Positions 24,731 to 35,437 of a DNA stretch of 64,000 bases are shown one piece after another. Source of the stretch: Poecilobothrus nobilitatus (lineage: Eukaryota; Arthropoda; Insecta; Diptera; Dolichopodidae). The position numbers and the translations under genes were made by a program. The stretch is from assembly GCA_947095535.1 (NCBI GenBank), contig OX352773.1, positions 166,420,438 to 166,484,437 of the forward strand, written 5' to 3'. The stretch's first letter is position 1, and every line of letters starts with the position of its first letter. A model generated the notes under the pieces. The model did no database searches. It was not told the origin of the DNA and worked only from the letters and a program-made list of their open reading frames with translations.

Positions 24731-25479
24731 GTTACACTAAAGGGATTTCATTAAAAAAATGTTGACATAGGTAATCGGTTTTTTTTCGATTTATCAAAGT
24801 TTATTTTGGATTTTTATATCCTTTGAATGATCTGTCATTTTAATTTAATATATAAATATTTGAAAAGAAAAGTAAAAAGTTAATAATAATAATAATAATA
24901 TTTTCCTTTCCATTTTTATTTTATTAATTGAATTATTGATATTTTCAATTTGATATATCAAATAATGCATATTATTATTTTTATTGAAAAATAAAATTAT
25001 TGTTTTCTTTTTAGAATCGATTTTTTTGAACTGTCAAATAAAACTATAAAGTATTGCGAAAAGCAATTGCTATAGCATATTATATTATGATCTCTATAAC
25101 ATGTTACAGAGCTGTAGTGTGAATAAGGTATTATGAATTTCCAGCATATTTTAAAAATCTTATTCTTGTTTGAAACAAAATGTGGTTGTGAATGTGACTC
25201 TGTCCGTCATGTTCTGTTGTGTTTGGAAAAGCAACAGAGCACTATCTGTCAAAAACAAATCTATCAAAATTAAAAAAGAATAAAGGTCGTCATTTTTTAA
25301 ATAGAGTACTTTTAGCATTCATGACAAATTTAGTTGTGTGTTGTTCATTTATTAAATAAGAATAATGCTCTAATTAGATTATATTCTGTAGTTTGTATGC
25401 CCTAGTAGTGCTCAAAGAGCGTATTATTCAATTTTCTTTAAGAAAACGCTTTTTATATAGATTAAACAAAGCATTGATC
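24731..25479. other. No gene seen; short AAT microsatellite
   Basis: TAATAATAATAATAATAAT lies at about 24882-24900. The remainder is AT-rich with one GC-richer patch (25180-25260) that I cannot identify. Confidence 0.5.
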
Positions 25480-25760
25480 TTTAAAGGAAAGGAGTAAAAT
25501 TTTTGAGAATAAGCATATTTATGTATACTTCCTTCTGTTTAAGAGCTATCAGGGATCAAAAATTAAAAACTCACTATTTTTAGAGAAACCTGAGCAGTGG
25601 TGAAAGTTTGATTAAAGTAAGACACAAAAATTTAATCAAAATTATATGTTTATATATGTTTAATTATATGTTAATTGCTTTCCTTAATTTAATGGGGTTT
25701 CCTTAAAATTGAAATGAATCTTAATGTGCAAAAAATTATAACAAATTTAATTCAAAACAA
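25480..25760 (+). repeat. Family S fragment
   Basis: TTCTGTTTAAGAGCTATCAG with GGATCAAAAATTAAAAACTC (about 25543-25580) and TATTTTTAGAGAAACCTGAG (25577) align with the AGACACCTGTAACT part of family S (5.8 and 60.4 kb). Diverged and truncated. An ATCA microsatellite (CAATCAATCAATCAATCAA) follows at about 25833-25851. Confidence 0.4.
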
Positions 25761-26060
25761 AATAAATCTGTTTTTTTGAATCAATAATAATAAAATTATT
25801 CACTAAAAATGAATTGTCCTAATTTAAATCAAATCAATCAATCAATCAATCAAATGAATATGAATAAAAATTTGAAGAAAATTAAATTTTATTTTTAGTA
25901 TTGAATACAAATAATTGAAAAAAAAATAATAATAAAATATTATGTAAATAATTTACTTCCTTATTTTCTCATTTCCTTTTAATTTGATTTACATGTACTT
26001 TTATATTTTTTAATTTAATAATAAGTAAAATTTCCAATCACTTGTTAGGTATATTATGTG

Positions 26061-26943
26061 CAGGGTGAGCCAACTTGAACTAACTGATTTGAAATGCTTA
26101 TAATTTTTTTTATTTTATTTTTTTTTTGCAGATAATGATAAATTTTATAAAATTTTATAATGTCATCAAACTCAGTGCAATAACTTGTAAAAATTATTGA
26201 ATTTTTTTAAGTTTCCGGACGATCAATTTTTTGAAAAATCTCATTATGAGTGATGAAGCACATTTTTATTTAAATGGATATGTCAATAAACAGAACTGCC
26301 GAATTTGGGGTACGGAGAATCCGAGAGCAGTGCATTAGTGACAATTACACCCTCTCAGATGCCCTCTTTGGTCTGGAATTATAACTGATAAAATTATCGG
26401 TTCATATTTTTTCGAAAATGAAACTAAGCATCTAGAAACCGTTCCTGGGGCGGTATACCGGACCATATTGGAAAATTTTTTACATCCGGTAGTTCTCAAT
26501 AATCGTGATATATGGTTTCAGCTCATACCCCAAGAGAGACAATGGCGATTCTTCGAGAACTTCTTGATGACCAAATGATTTCAAAAATTGTTGATTTCGC
26601 GTGACCACCTCGTTCCGAAGATTTTTCTTGTGGGGCTTCTTGAAAGAACGGGTTTATGTCAACAAATCACAAAATATTCAGAAACTAAAGCAGAATATTC
26701 ACAAAGAAATTGCGCAACATAATGTAAAATATCTTAAAAAGAGCCAATAACTGCCCACAGGAACATGGAAGTCATTTAAAGGATGTCATTCTTCATACTA
26801 AGCTTAAAAAAAATTTAACAATTTATACTTTCATTTAAAAATAAAAAAACTCTAACTAAAACTAATAAATAAAATCGAAAACCTTTAAAAATAAAGAATA
26901 TTATAAGCATTTCAAATTAGTCAATCCGAGCTGGTTCACCCTG
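26061..26943 (+). mobile_element. Mariner-like element, internally deleted (copy 1)
   Basis: Terminal inverted repeats of about 44 bp run CAGGGTGAGCCAACTTG... at 26061-26104 and, on the other strand, CAGGGTGAACCAGCTCG... ending at 26943. They agree except at about seven positions and both finish ...TTTGAAATGCTTATAAT. TA follows the right end (26944-26945) as for Tc1/mariner. The left flank reads TG, so one TA has mutated. At 883 bp it is shorter than a full element, mainly because the N-terminal half of the transposase is missing. Confidence 0.85.
26210..26805 (+). pseudogene. Mariner-like transposase, dead copy (subfamily 1)
   Basis: Recognisable blocks in shifting frames are DDQFFEKL (about 26218), MSDEAHFYLNGYVNKQNCRI (from 26246), WGTENPRAVH then a stop, DIWFQ (26507), DFA-stop-PPRSED (about 26596), FLWGFLKERVYVNK (from about 26624) and HGSHLKDVIL (26766). 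In the family the first catalytic Asp is in SDEAHF and is present. The second, normally in QDGA, is lost with a small deletion after WFQ. The third, normally just before YFLWG, is lost with a deletion before FFLWG. With only about 185 bp between the left terminus and the first catalytic motif, the helix-turn-helix DNA-binding region is absent. The family is the DD41D/rosa-like or a related mariner group of insects. Confidence 0.8.
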
Positions 26944-27239
26944 TATATATAGATAAATATTATATTATTATATATTTTAAGTAATTATGTATTTCTTCAA
27001 AATTTAAAAACACATGAATCTATTGATTTAATTTTTATTATTTTATTGTATTACGAAACACAATTTAATTTAATTTAATTCGATTTAATTTAAAAAATAA
27101 AATAAATTTAAATATATGAATTTGACATCTTTTTAAACTCAATTAAATTTGAATTAAAAGGGTTAAAAATGACAACAAAAAAAAATGAAAACTATCAAAT
27201 GATTGGTAAACTAAAATAAATTATTTGCATAATAGAAAG

Positions 27240-27480
27240 AATTACAATTAGAGCACTTTTTCTGCAACTGCCTTAGTTTGCCAAAGAAAACACAGAAATA
27301 TTTCGGTAGATTCTTTATTCAAGATTTTGTTGAACTCTATGACATGGCTCTTTGAAACATTCAAAGCTTTTTGCATTAGAGTGATATTATCATTGTATAT
27401 ATGTAGGGAAACTTAATAACAACTATATCCGAATAGGTTCTCCTGTACTTTGAAGATGCATTATACGAACCTATATAGAC
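27240..27480 (+). pseudogene. Second copy of the 7.7-kb LINE C-terminus
   Basis: One frame reads LEHFFCNCLSLPKKTQKYFG then RFFIQDFVELYDMAL, a stop and NIQSFLH. It is the same tail as at 7.86-7.98 kb (FLCTCSNFPRKSQKYLGGFFFQD) but keeps the expected EH before the Cys pair. The 3' untranslated blocks also match: CAACTATATCCGAATAGGTT (27420) against CAACTCTAGTCGAATAAGTT (8020), and TTTGAAGATGCATTA in both (27456 and 8040). This shows a single family inserted at least twice. The CxxC upstream is not preserved, so the copy is truncated at its left end near 27240. Confidence 0.6.
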
Positions 27481-27533
27481 ACTTTAATGACCAAAGAATT
27501 ATTCCTTTTTATTATTATATTAGCTCTTGGATA

Positions 27534-27617
27534 AGGTTTGAACGCTTTGCCTGCAAGAGAATATGTGAAATAGAGGTATGGTTTACATATTCTCTTGTAG
27601 GCAAAGCGTTCAAACCT
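27534..27617. ncRNA. Near-perfect 36-bp hairpin, candidate small-RNA precursor
   Basis: The left arm 27534-27569 (AGGTTTGAACGCTTTGCC...) pairs with the right arm 27582-27617 (...GGCAAAGCGTTCAAACCT) around a 12-nt loop, ATAGAGGTATGG. Only two positions are not Watson-Crick, at 27553 and 27567. If transcribed on the plus strand both are G-U pairs, so the RNA stem would be fully paired. The size fits a miRNA-like or hairpin RNA precursor. It could equally be the collapsed ends of a MITE or a recent inverted duplication. There is no expression evidence in the sequence. Confidence 0.35.
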
Positions 27618-27900
27618 ATTACTTATTAAACCTATAAACCAATAAACCAAACCAAACCGTTCAAATCTATAAACCTATTAAACCTATTAATAATAAACTT
27701 ATTAATTTATTCAAATATTAATACTTATTATTTATTTTGTTTATAATGTAATACATATATATAAATATATTATGCATGGTACATGGTCATAATCGGGATT
27801 ATATAAGTGAAAATCTCTCGGTTGATAAACAATGAGCTTAAGAAGTGTCAAATTTTTTTGACAAAAAAAAAAATTTTTTGGTTGTTATGGTTATTTACTA

Positions 27901-27970
27901 CAGCCAATGGTGTAGTGATTAAGACACTTGCGTTTCAATCAAAAGGTCTCGGGTTCAAACGCCGGCTACT
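27901..27970 (+). repeat. tRNA-derived SINE head
   Basis: CAGCCAATGGTGTAGTGATT carries an A box (TGGTGTAGTGATTAAGAC, 27908-27925). GGTCTCGGGTTCAAACGCC (27945-27963) carries a B box. AGCC at 27902 and GGCT at 27964 could pair. The anticodon arm does not fold cleanly and no 3' body is clear after 27975, so this is a SINE head or tRNA pseudogene rather than a working tRNA gene. The phrase AAGGTCTCGGGTTCAAAC recurs with small changes at 32.7, 36.3 and 42.7 kb. Confidence 0.6.
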
Positions 27971-28310
27971 TTATTAATATATAGATTAATAAAAAAAATT
28001 TTTGTATACGTAGTTTTTATTTACTTTATCAGCCGAATGCAAAAAACTGGTCTTGAACTAAAATCTCGCTTTTTCAAACAAAACTTTAAGTTCAATCGCA
28101 GATTTTATTTGAAAAATTCAGAATAGAGTTCAAACTCAGTTTTATGTATTCGACCCTATGTTTTTGTTTGTTTTTAAAGTTGATAAATGCCATTTATAAT
28201 TAATATCTTTAACTTTATCTTAACTGAATCCTATTAGAGTATGAAAAATATGTCACTTAATCTTAAATCTAAAATTTTTTAATTAAATTTCCTAAAATTA
28301 AAAAAAATTA

Positions 28311-29227
28311 GGGTTTTCCAAATTGAGTGATATGATTTCTAACTCACGTTTCGGCCATTTGTAATATGTCATGATCTGTCTTTTCTTTTTAATTGTATTT
28401 AGTAATGCTTACAATTTCATCATTCACCACCGTAAACGTATTGAATTTGTTGATTTTGTCTTGGAACAACTTGAAAACGATAACGATTTTTTTAAGAAAA
28501 TCAATTTCTCCGGTGAGGCTCACTTTCATCTGAGTGGTGCGGTAAATAAACAAAACTGTCGATTCTGGTGCGAAGAAAATCCACAAATTATTCATGAACA
28601 ACTATTACATTCATCTAAATTAACAGTTTGGTATGGTTTTTGGCCTTGTGAAATCATCGGTCCGTACTTCTTTCGAAATGAAGCTGGTAACACCGTTACT
28701 GTCAATGGAGAGCGGTATAGATCGATGATAACTAACTTTTTATGGCCGAAATTGGAAGAAGTTGATCTTGACAACATCTGGTTCCAACAAGACGGGGCTA
28801 CGTGCCACACAGCACGTGCAACAACCGAATTATTGCGAGAAAAGTTTGGAGATTCGATTATTTCAAGAAATTGTGACATTGAATGGCCTCCAAGAAGTTG
28901 TGATAACACCATTAGACTATTTCTTGTGGGGTTATTTGAAGTCATTGGTCTTTAGCAAAAAACCAGACTCTCTTCAAGCTTTAGAAGTTAATATTGAACG
29001 TGCTATTCATGATATACGACTTGATTTAGTAGAAAAAGTGCTCGAAAATTGGGTTCATCGAATTCGTTCCTGCAAAAGAAGTCGTGGAGGCCATTTGAAT
29101 GACTTTTTTTATTCAGAACTTAATTGTATCGATTGTACTTCACATTAAATACAAAACATTTGAATTTCCTTAACAATTAGTGTGTTTTTTTGAAAAGAAA
29201 TCATATCACTCAAATTGGAAAACCCTG
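28311..29227 (+). mobile_element. Mariner-like element, DD41D type, internally deleted (copy 2)
   Basis: The left terminus starts GGGTTTTCCAAATTGAGTG at 28311, with TA just outside at 28309-28310. The right terminus, on the other strand, is CAGGGTTTTCCAATTTGAGT ending at 29227, with TA at 29228-29229. The inverted repeats match for about 30 bp with one mismatch, and the left copy has lost its first two bases (CA). The element spans 917 bp, short because the N-terminal coding half is missing. It shares no close similarity with copy 1's termini but closely matches the fragment at 47.7-48.0 kb. Confidence 0.9.
28371..29148 (+). pseudogene. DD41D mariner transposase, N-terminally deleted and frameshifted
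   Basis: The catalytic domain is mostly intact. It starts with RKRIEFVDFVLEQLE and continues to GEAHFHLSGAVNKQNCRFW, where the first catalytic Asp is mutated to Gly (GGT at 28512-28514). QQDGATCHTA follows (second Asp at 28791-28793), then WPPRSCD. After 28903 the frame shifts by a 2-nt deletion and resumes as TPLDYFLWGYLKSL (third Asp at 28915-28917), ending SRGGHLNDFFYS. With the two lost bases counted, 41 codons separate the second and third Asp, the signature of the DD41D (rosa) mariner group of insects. Only about 60 residues precede the first catalytic position. The helix-turn-helix DNA-binding region is gone, so the protein could neither bind its ends nor cut. Confidence 0.9.
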
Positions 29228-29229
29228 TA

Positions 29230-30359
29230 TAAACATATGTATATACAAGTGCTGTCTATTCAAATTCATCACACATGTTTCATTTCAAAAATTTATTTTA
29301 ACTCATAACTTTATGTTAATTTTATCATTTAAAATTTACAAATTACAATCAATAAAATAATAATAAATAAACGTTATTTTGTTTTTTTATCACCAACTTG
29401 TCACTAACATGTTTTTGTAACTTAAATATCGCACTATTTTAAAATAAAAGGTCATCAACATTACTAATAACAACAACAGCAAAAAATGGGTATTACTTTT
29501 AAGATATAAAAAAAAAACTAATAGATTCATTGTATACAATATATTAATATGTCATATAATGCACGTTATTTACTCGTAAATATATATATATATAGTAAAT
29601 ATGTATTTAAATTTTTACATATTATTATTAAAAAAGATAATAACGTGCTTTTTTTTAACGATTTAAAAAAAAAACAAAATTATTTAAAAGTTAATATTAG
29701 TATTTACTTACAACAGGTATCTTAGTAAATAGTAAAGTTCAACAATAAATTGTATAAATAAATTAAAATAAATACAAATAAATATTTTTAAAAATGATAA
29801 ATTTAAATTTATAATACGAAAATTAATTGAAAAACGTTTATTTATTTTTTTAAATAAAGAATCACTTCCTGGTTGTTAAAAGCATCACTACCCCATGGTA
29901 TAAATTCTAAAATAAGTTTTCACTCAAAATCGGTCATTAAAATTTTATTGGAATAAGTTATAAGGCATTGTTAGTTTTGTTTCTTTTATTTTATTCAAAA
30001 AAAAAACCTTACTTCCGGTTGACGGACTTGTCTCAAAATTAGTCAAACAACTTAGTTTTTTTACTCATATAATACCTCTGCAAAGTTTTATTACTAAAGT
30101 TTACCAGATTGAAAGGAACAGTAGTGTTCGTTTATTTTTAGTTTCGAGAAACAAATTTTGCATTTGATGGAATGTATTGTGAACAAAAAAGGAATAAACA
30201 GCACTGTAATTAGTTAAGCATCCCATTTTCTCCATAACCAAAAATAATGTCACAATAGCAACGCTGTACTGGTTTTATTTCCGTTTTGGAAATATTTCGT
30301 TTTTCTTTTTATATTGACATTACTGATATATGAGGGATTTCGGTTGTAGTAGATACGAA
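29230..30359. other. No gene seen
   Basis: AT-rich sequence with a TATATATATATATA tract at 29581-29594. A somewhat more complex segment at 29870-30340 has no recognisable coding block or family member. Confidence 0.5.
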
Positions 30360-30900
30360 GTCAGATTTATACGCTTTTCTCAAAGTATTTATACATATGT
30401 GTATAAGTTAGATTCTGAATTAGGAGTAACTTTAGAGATGAATTCAAAATAGGTTCCTCCCTTTTTCCAGAATATTTATATATAAGTATATGCGGAATGA
30501 ATTAGGAAGGCTTTTAAAGTTGCTTACAAAATCAGGGTTATACGCTTTCTCCAGAATATGCAGATATATAAATTCACCACTAAAATATCTCCTAATTCAT
30601 AATCTCATATGTACATATATGTATATAATTATATGTAAACGGATAACACTGATTTTAAATTCAAATCTAACATTGTTCCTAATTCATAATTCCTAAATAT
30701 TCTGGAAAAAGGATATATATATATAAATATTCTGGAAAAAAGAACAACCTTGATTTTATAATCCACTCTAGTATCGCTTCTAATTCAAAATCGAGCATAT
30801 ATATATATGTATTTAAATATGCTGCAAAAAGGGTAAACTCTGATTTTTTAACCAACTATATAATCCACCGACTATAAAATCCTTTCGAATTGGTCATGTG
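30360..30900. repeat. Family M copies, converging orientations
   Basis: Plus-sense units at 30410-30560 carry GATTCTGAATTAGGAGTAAC, AATGAATTAGGAAGGC and ACAAAATCAGGGTTATACGC. From about 30575 the sense reverses (CACTAAAATATCTCCTAATT, GATTTTATAATCCACTCTAG, AACTATATAATCCACC). The array is therefore roughly palindromic about 30570, consistent with insertion into or folding of an inverted element. The small open frame at 30490-30696 is a repeat translation. Confidence 0.65.
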
Positions 30901-30929
30901 TTATTAATTAAGAATGCATTATGCACCAT

Positions 30930-31150
30930 GATGCGCACCGCCGGCGAGACCTCTGCCTGTATTCTTCCAGACTGGCGAGAATATAGAAAAAAAACGAATC
31001 GGCATAGAACTTTATTTCCTTTTTAATTTTGGTTTTATTTCTTTTTCAAAACGGTAAATAAGGTCGAATTCTCAAAACTTCCGATTTAGACTTTAATTTC
31101 GCATCGAACTGGAAATAAAGGCGATTCGACATTATTTTTTGGCACATTAT
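30930..31150 (-). repeat. Family K copy
   Basis: Contains ACTTTATTTCCTTTTTAATT (31009), TTTCTTTTTCAAAACGGTAA (31038) and GGAAATAAAGGCGATTCGAC (31111). These are the phrases of 3.1-3.86 kb, plus the shared CAGACTGGCGAGAATAT (30969). GC content is locally raised (30940-30975: CACCGCCGGCGAGACC). Confidence 0.55.
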
Positions 31151-32689
31151 TTCTGGTTACTATTTTCTCTTGCTAGCACAGTATTAAGTTAAGTTTACTA
31201 GAAAGAATATATAATTTTTATTAGTATTTTGATTAAAAGTAATGTTTTTATTCAAAATTAGACAAGACACGAACCCTACATTGATGCCCTTTTAAATGTC
31301 AATTTAGATTAAAAAGTACAAAAATTTCCCATTTAATTTTATAAATAAGAGATAGTACATATATCATTTACACTTATCACTTACACTTATCATTTAAATA
31401 ATTTTTTTTTTTTGTATTTTAAAAGTAGCTGTTTTAATAGTTTATTGTGAATATTTTTTTAATTTAATTTAAATAATATTATTATTTTAAACGTATTTTT
31501 AGTCACGTAAACATCAATCTTTAATCTATTTTTTAAAAATTAAAGTCTTAAAATTTTAAAAAGTTTTTTTAAGGATTTTCTCTCAATTTCTTTTAGTTTT
31601 ATTACTATTTAAATTTTTACAAAAATGAATAATAAAAAGAAAATTTTAAATATTTTAATTTTATAGGTAAGTAATTGTTATTTAATTAAAAAAATTTAAT
31701 GTTTCTTATCATAAGAGATTTAATTATGACCTTAAATTTGAAGTATGCAATTCAAAACACTAAAAGATTGAAGACTGCTTTAAAATGTTTAGTTGCCTTT
31801 TATTTAAGATAGTTATATTTAGTATAACAGTAACAACAACAATTATAAAATTTGTGAGTTATAAAATGTGAATTAAAATTAATATATTATATATGATATA
31901 GATAGATGATAAGTATCAATTTTTACTAAAATATTTCAATTTTTTTATAAATTTATTTTTTTATTACATTATATACTTTCATTATATACATTCATACATG
32001 TATAGTAAAATTTAAAAAAAAAACGTCTTTTATTAACTTTAAAATTACAACTAACAACAATAAATAAAAATAAATGTACTTTAATACATATATATTAAAT
32101 ATATTTAATTCATTGATGAATAAATTTACTGATAACCATTACTAAAATTAAAAATATAGTTCAATACCAGTGTCTAAAATAAGATAGTTAATAGTAATTG
32201 AATTAACAAAAGTTTAAAACCGCAAAAAGAAAAATTAAATTTGACACAAATTATTTTCTCGCAATATTTTTTTAATGTCATTTTCAACTGTTTAAAATAA
32301 CCAAATTTTTGATATACGCATACCTACTTGCAAAATTATTTTTATTTTTGAATGACAATTACTGTAAATCATAAAATCAATCACAACTGACAAGATGTAA
32401 AATTATAAATTAGAAATCCCAAAAGTTAATTTAATTTTTTTTTTCTTTTTTTTTTGCTTTACAACTGAACCACTAAAACAAAAACTATGATTTATTTTAT
32501 TTTGAAAAATTAAAAAATCATACACAACATATAGAAGTACAGTTGAGTCTATGTATTGAAAACTTTTTTCTTAAACATTATTTAAAATAGCTTTTTAAAT
32601 GATATATTTAGAAAATAATTAAATTGACTTTAATTGTTAACAATTTATTTTTCGAACTTTAAAATAGTATAGATTTTGGTAAAATATGA
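31151..32689. other. No gene seen
   Basis: AT-rich. An AGGTAAGT word after TTTTAATTTTATAG at about 31667-31675 resembles a joined 3'/5' splice site on the plus strand, but its pyrimidine tract is poor. TATATATTAAATATA words lie at 32090. Nothing coding. Confidence 0.5.
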
Positions 32690-32925
32690 CAAATTGAGCA
32701 ATCCTTAAATCACTAGCATTTCAGTCGAATGGTCTCGGATTCAAACGTAGGTCAGACATATTCAGACATAAATAATTAAAACAAATACCTATCGTACATA
32801 AAATTAATAATAATATTATGACCATAATATCCTAGCGGAACAAGTTTCAAACGTGTCAACGTTTTATAACGTGGGGGGGGGGGGGGGGGGGATATAAGCA
32901 AAATAATAATAATAATTATATTTTT
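32690..32925 (+). repeat. tRNA-derived SINE with body and an expanded G19 run
   Basis: The degenerate head is ATCACTAGCATTTCAGTCG then ATGGTCTCGGATTCAAACG (B box about 32735-32757). The body TAAAATTAATAATAATATTATGACC, CTAGCGGAACAAGTTT and GATATAAGCAAAATAATAATA ends in an AAT-type tail. The body matches the copy at 36.27-36.49 kb block by block. Where that copy has ACTATAGGGAAAAT, this one has 19 consecutive G at 32873-32891. Confidence 0.65.
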
Positions 32926-33119
32926 AATCGAATTGTGCTGTTTTTTTTCAAAAGTACATCTTATTACATGTCTCTTACTTTACAATTTGTTATATTAATT
33001 CCAAAAAATGAAATTCAAAAGTCACGAACCAAACAGTGAAAAAAACTTTTTCCAAAAAAAAAAAAAAAAATCTATTCTTTAGATAGACTATGTAATTACA
33101 TAAAATGCATATAGAAAAA

Positions 33120-33345
33120 ATAATTAGAAGATTATAATTAATTTTATAGTTGGTTGCAAAATCAGGGTAATTCCCCATTTTCCAAAATACTAGTATGTAT
33201 ATTATGCGTTTGCGAAATTCTAAATTTGGAGACATTTTATAGTTGGTTACAAAATCAGGGTTATAAAAATTTGTACAATAATTTGTACGGTAATTTTTAA
33301 GTACAGGTTTTAGGTCGACCGCCCCCACTATTTAAAGTGCTTGCC
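33120..33345 (+). repeat. Family M copies and terminus
   Basis: Two units carry TTTTATAGTTGGTTGCAAAA with TCAGGGTAATTCCCC (33142-33177) and TTTTATAGTTGGTTACAAAA with TCAGGGTTATAAA (33235-33268). The end follows as GTCGACCGCCCCCACTATTT (33313-33332). The minus-strand open frame at 32990-33328 translates this array, which is why it shows repeated NYK.N motifs. It is not a gene. Confidence 0.7.
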
Positions 33346-34640
33346 ATTATATTTTGAATTTTAAAATTTTTTTGTGGAATTTTTTTTTTTGAAATTTTTT
33401 TAGAAATTGATGATCTGTCTATTACATTATATACTTAACTTTAAATGCAAACGAACCTTTTAAAGTAAAATTAAATTAATCATATCCTGATACGATTAAA
33501 TGTAATTAAATAAAGGATTCACTGTCTTTAAAACATCAATTAAAATTGATTTACAAATGTACAAAAAAAAAAACAAAATTTGCTATAAATTAAAAAGCAA
33601 AATTGTGGTTTTTTTTTTTAAATTAAAAACCATTAAAAAAATATATACATATGTATATTATGTAATTTATATGTTCACAAAATAATATTTTAAATTTTTC
33701 AGTTTAGAAAACATTTTTTTTTTTATTAAGAAATCAATTATAAACGCCTTTAATGAATTGAGCGCAAAAAAAATACTAACAAATTTATAAAGTTGTTATT
33801 TTTTTTAAATTCTTTTAACATGAATTAAAATCAATAATAATATATGATAGAATAAATATGACACGAATAATAATCGATTTTAATAAGCGTTTTAATAACC
33901 AAAAAATAAATCGGTTTTTGAATACTTTACTACCTACAATAACTTTTTTGCACAGTTTATCGTTCTACTGATTGTATCTATTTATATCTAAATTTAGTTT
34001 AAAAAGTTCTTAGTGTTCTCTTCATCGAAAGTAAGAAGAAAATAATTATAGGATGTGAAATTTTTTGATGGCATCTTATGCCTGTGCTTGTTAAAATTTT
34101 AGAAATCCTGATCAAATATTTTGATACCTAAGTAGAAGTTATACCTAACCTAAAAGTTTGATACCTAAGTAGTATACCTGGCGAGCTGCACAACTGTAGA
34201 TAGGATCATTGAACAGTAAGAACAATTTTCTTTTTTTTGGTTTTTCTATTAAAATATTATCATACTTTATTAATGTTTTTTTCTACAGTTATGCAGCTAG
34301 TGCTTTGGTTAGATGAAATCATTTGACATTTAGTTTTGCAATTAAAATATTATCATCATACTTTATATTAATGTTCTTTGATCTTAGCTCAAAAATAGAT
34401 TGAAAATGAAATTAGATACATTTTCGTTTTTTGTTGTAATCGGGCAATCCAATACAAGGTTGATATCATTGGTTGATATGATATAAAACTGAATTATAAA
34501 AATTAATACAAGCTTCAATTTAAAATTATATATTCACTTGTGAAATGTCAGAAGAAAAACAAAAATAACTAATAAATTTGATAAATATAACCACTTTAAA
34601 AATTAATTCAAATTTTAATATTTTATAAGTCATAGACATA
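33346..34640. other. No gene seen; small direct repeats
   Basis: ACCTAAGTAGAAGTTATACC and GATACCTAAGTAGTATACC lie at 34124-34180. ATTAAAATATTATCATACTT at about 34250 recurs with a 3-bp insertion at about 34340. No coding block. Confidence 0.5.
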
Positions 34641-34648
34641 ATATTTAG

Positions 34649-35020
34649 ATCCGTGACATCCAAATTGCATAAAAAAAGTGTTTGGATGCGCTACAAATAC
34701 ACATAAAGTTTTTTAATGCATTGTAAAACCGATGTTTAGCGTCTAAATGCAATCTAAATATAATACAATTTAGAACAACTTTTTCGCCGGTTAAATAACA
34801 ATTCAAATTCACTATCAAATTGTCAAAGATAAATTAAAAGTATCCACAAAATTTTAGATGCAAAAATTTTAAACAAACGCACATCGTAGGCGGTTAACGG
34901 TGTACAAACTGTCATAATTCAATTTGGATCATAATACTTTATAAAAAGCTTTTGTTTTACAATTTGGATCATAATACTTTGCATCGGACGCTTTTTTTAT
35001 GCAATTTGGATGTCACAGAT
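34649..35020. mobile_element. 372-bp inverted-repeat (MITE) element
   Basis: Left ATCCGTGACATCCAAATTGC then ATAAAAAAAGTG (34649-34680). Right, on the other strand, ATCTGTGACATCCAAATTGC then ATAAAAAAAGCG (35020 inward). That gives about 32 bp with two mismatches. Inside the right arm, CAATTTGGATCATAATACTTT is present twice 41 bp apart (34919 and 34960), a local duplication. No coding capacity. The target duplication is not obvious, so the superfamily is unknown. Confidence 0.8.
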
Positions 35021-35387
35021 TATCTTATCCAAATATAGCTCAAGTATACAAATAATAATAATATAAAATCGGTATATTTTTAATCAATAAATTTAATCCC
35101 ACAAGACTTTTACAAATTTATACCGGGTTCTAATACAATTTCTTGTTTTTTTGTCTTACCTTTCAAATACTTGTGTATCAAAAACACACTGTTTGTAATA
35201 AAATAAAACAAAAAAAAAAAAAAAACAATCTAAAAACCTACAACATTTTCTAAGTTACATAGGAAATATTTATGATAATAATTACAATGATGATTCAAGG
35301 AGACATTAACGTAGGAAATCTTGTATTTATTTTAAAATGATTTAAAAAGAATATTTATATTATATTATATGTAAAATATAGAACCTG

Positions 35388-35437
<50 letters not shown>

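Noticed and set aside
27901..27970. Functional tRNA gene
   Set aside because: A and B boxes exist, but the anticodon arm and full acceptor stem do not fold. Related heads in the window carry a SINE body.
28592..28945. 117-residue minus-strand frame opposite the mariner transposase
   Set aside because: It is the antisense of the recognisable transposase catalytic domain. The plus strand carries the conserved motifs.
32990..33328. 112-residue minus-strand open frame
   Set aside because: It spans the family M units, whose translation gives the repeated NYK.N pattern, plus an A-run. No domain.
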